Positions 63,986-64,000 of a DNA stretch of 64,000 bases are shown here, piece by piece. This DNA is from Kribbella caucasensis. Lineage in GTDB: Bacteria > Actinomycetota > Actinomycetes > Propionibacteriales > Kribbellaceae. Position numbers and translations under genes: made by a program. The notes beneath the pieces were generated by a model. The model ran no database searches, was not told the origin of the DNA, and saw only the letters and a program-made list of their open reading frames with translations. The stretch covers positions 620,001 through 684,000 of the forward strand of contig NZ_SNWQ01000002.1 in NCBI RefSeq assembly GCF_004361855.1, given 5' to 3'. Every line of letters starts with the position of its first letter. Position 1 is the first letter of the stretch.

Positions 63986-64000
63986 GGTTCTACCTTTCTG

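Overview
The window is a gene-dense stretch of an actinobacterial chromosome. G+C is very high, GTG and TTG starts are common, and many genes overlap by 1-4 bases. The core gene order (DAK2-recG-rsmD-coaD-yceD-rpmF-rnc-mutM, then smc, ftsY, ffh) is actinobacterial. A mycothiol-type enzyme, a 13E12-type DUF222/HNH protein, cydABCD, and a GlnR-like site ahead of amt-glnB-glnD agree with this. My best guess is Kribbella or a close relative in Propionibacteriales; this is inference, because I could not run a search. No rRNA, tRNA, CRISPR array, prophage or insertion sequence was recognised.

Layout. 1-3.5 kb: a partial FtsJ/RlmM-like methyltransferase with an 18-bp-repeat insertion, divergent from a ChrB-like protein and an MFS transporter separated by 41-bp GC-rich repeats. 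3.5-11.4 kb: a housekeeping run from a DAK2/FakA-like protein to mutM. 11.7-15.3 kb: smc. 15.3-19.6 kb: a SnoaL-like protein, a lipoprotein with an ECF sigma/anti-sigma pair, a threonine-aldolase-like enzyme, a tiny membrane protein and a frameshifted RibD-type reductase. 19.6-22.7 kb: a DUF222/HNH protein and a BlaI/M56 pair, divergent from cydABDC (22.8-28.5 kb). 28.5-36.1 kb: ftsY, an ECF42-type sigma factor, asparaginase, an XRE-cupin regulator divergent from a flavin disulfide reductase, a second sigma/membrane-protein pair and a TetR regulator. 36.2-40.3 kb: amt-glnB-glnD. 40.3-44.5 kb: DUF2332, a frameshifted secreted protein, an arginase-family enzyme, and an unknown pair including a predicted zinc metallopeptidase. 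44.7-46.3 kb: ffh.

46.5-55.1 kb is a cell-envelope and secretion island: two paralogous lytic transglycosylases with Pro/Thr tails, an amidohydrolase, an N-acetylmuramoyl-alanine amidase, a broken LuxR-type response regulator, a secreted streptogrisin-like protease, and an M23 peptidase that has lost its signal-peptide start. The amidase and the M23 peptidase end in the same roughly 75-residue module. 55.1-56.7 kb holds a flotillin/SPFH plus NfeD pair. 60.9-64 kb holds a sugar ABC transporter operon (binding protein and two permeases).

The most interesting locus is 56.8-60.3 kb. It encodes a small protein resembling effector-associated constant component 1 (EACC1), followed 4 bases later by a 1026-residue caspase-like peptidase. 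The peptidase carries HEAT-like and BACON-like segments, a Pro/Glu linker, and about 16 membrane helices arranged as two homologous 8-helix halves. This resembles the EACC1-caspase conflict systems described computationally in multicellular bacteria; the duplicated membrane module may be new. Four apparent single-base deletions, all in non-essential genes, mean either real gene decay or assembly error.
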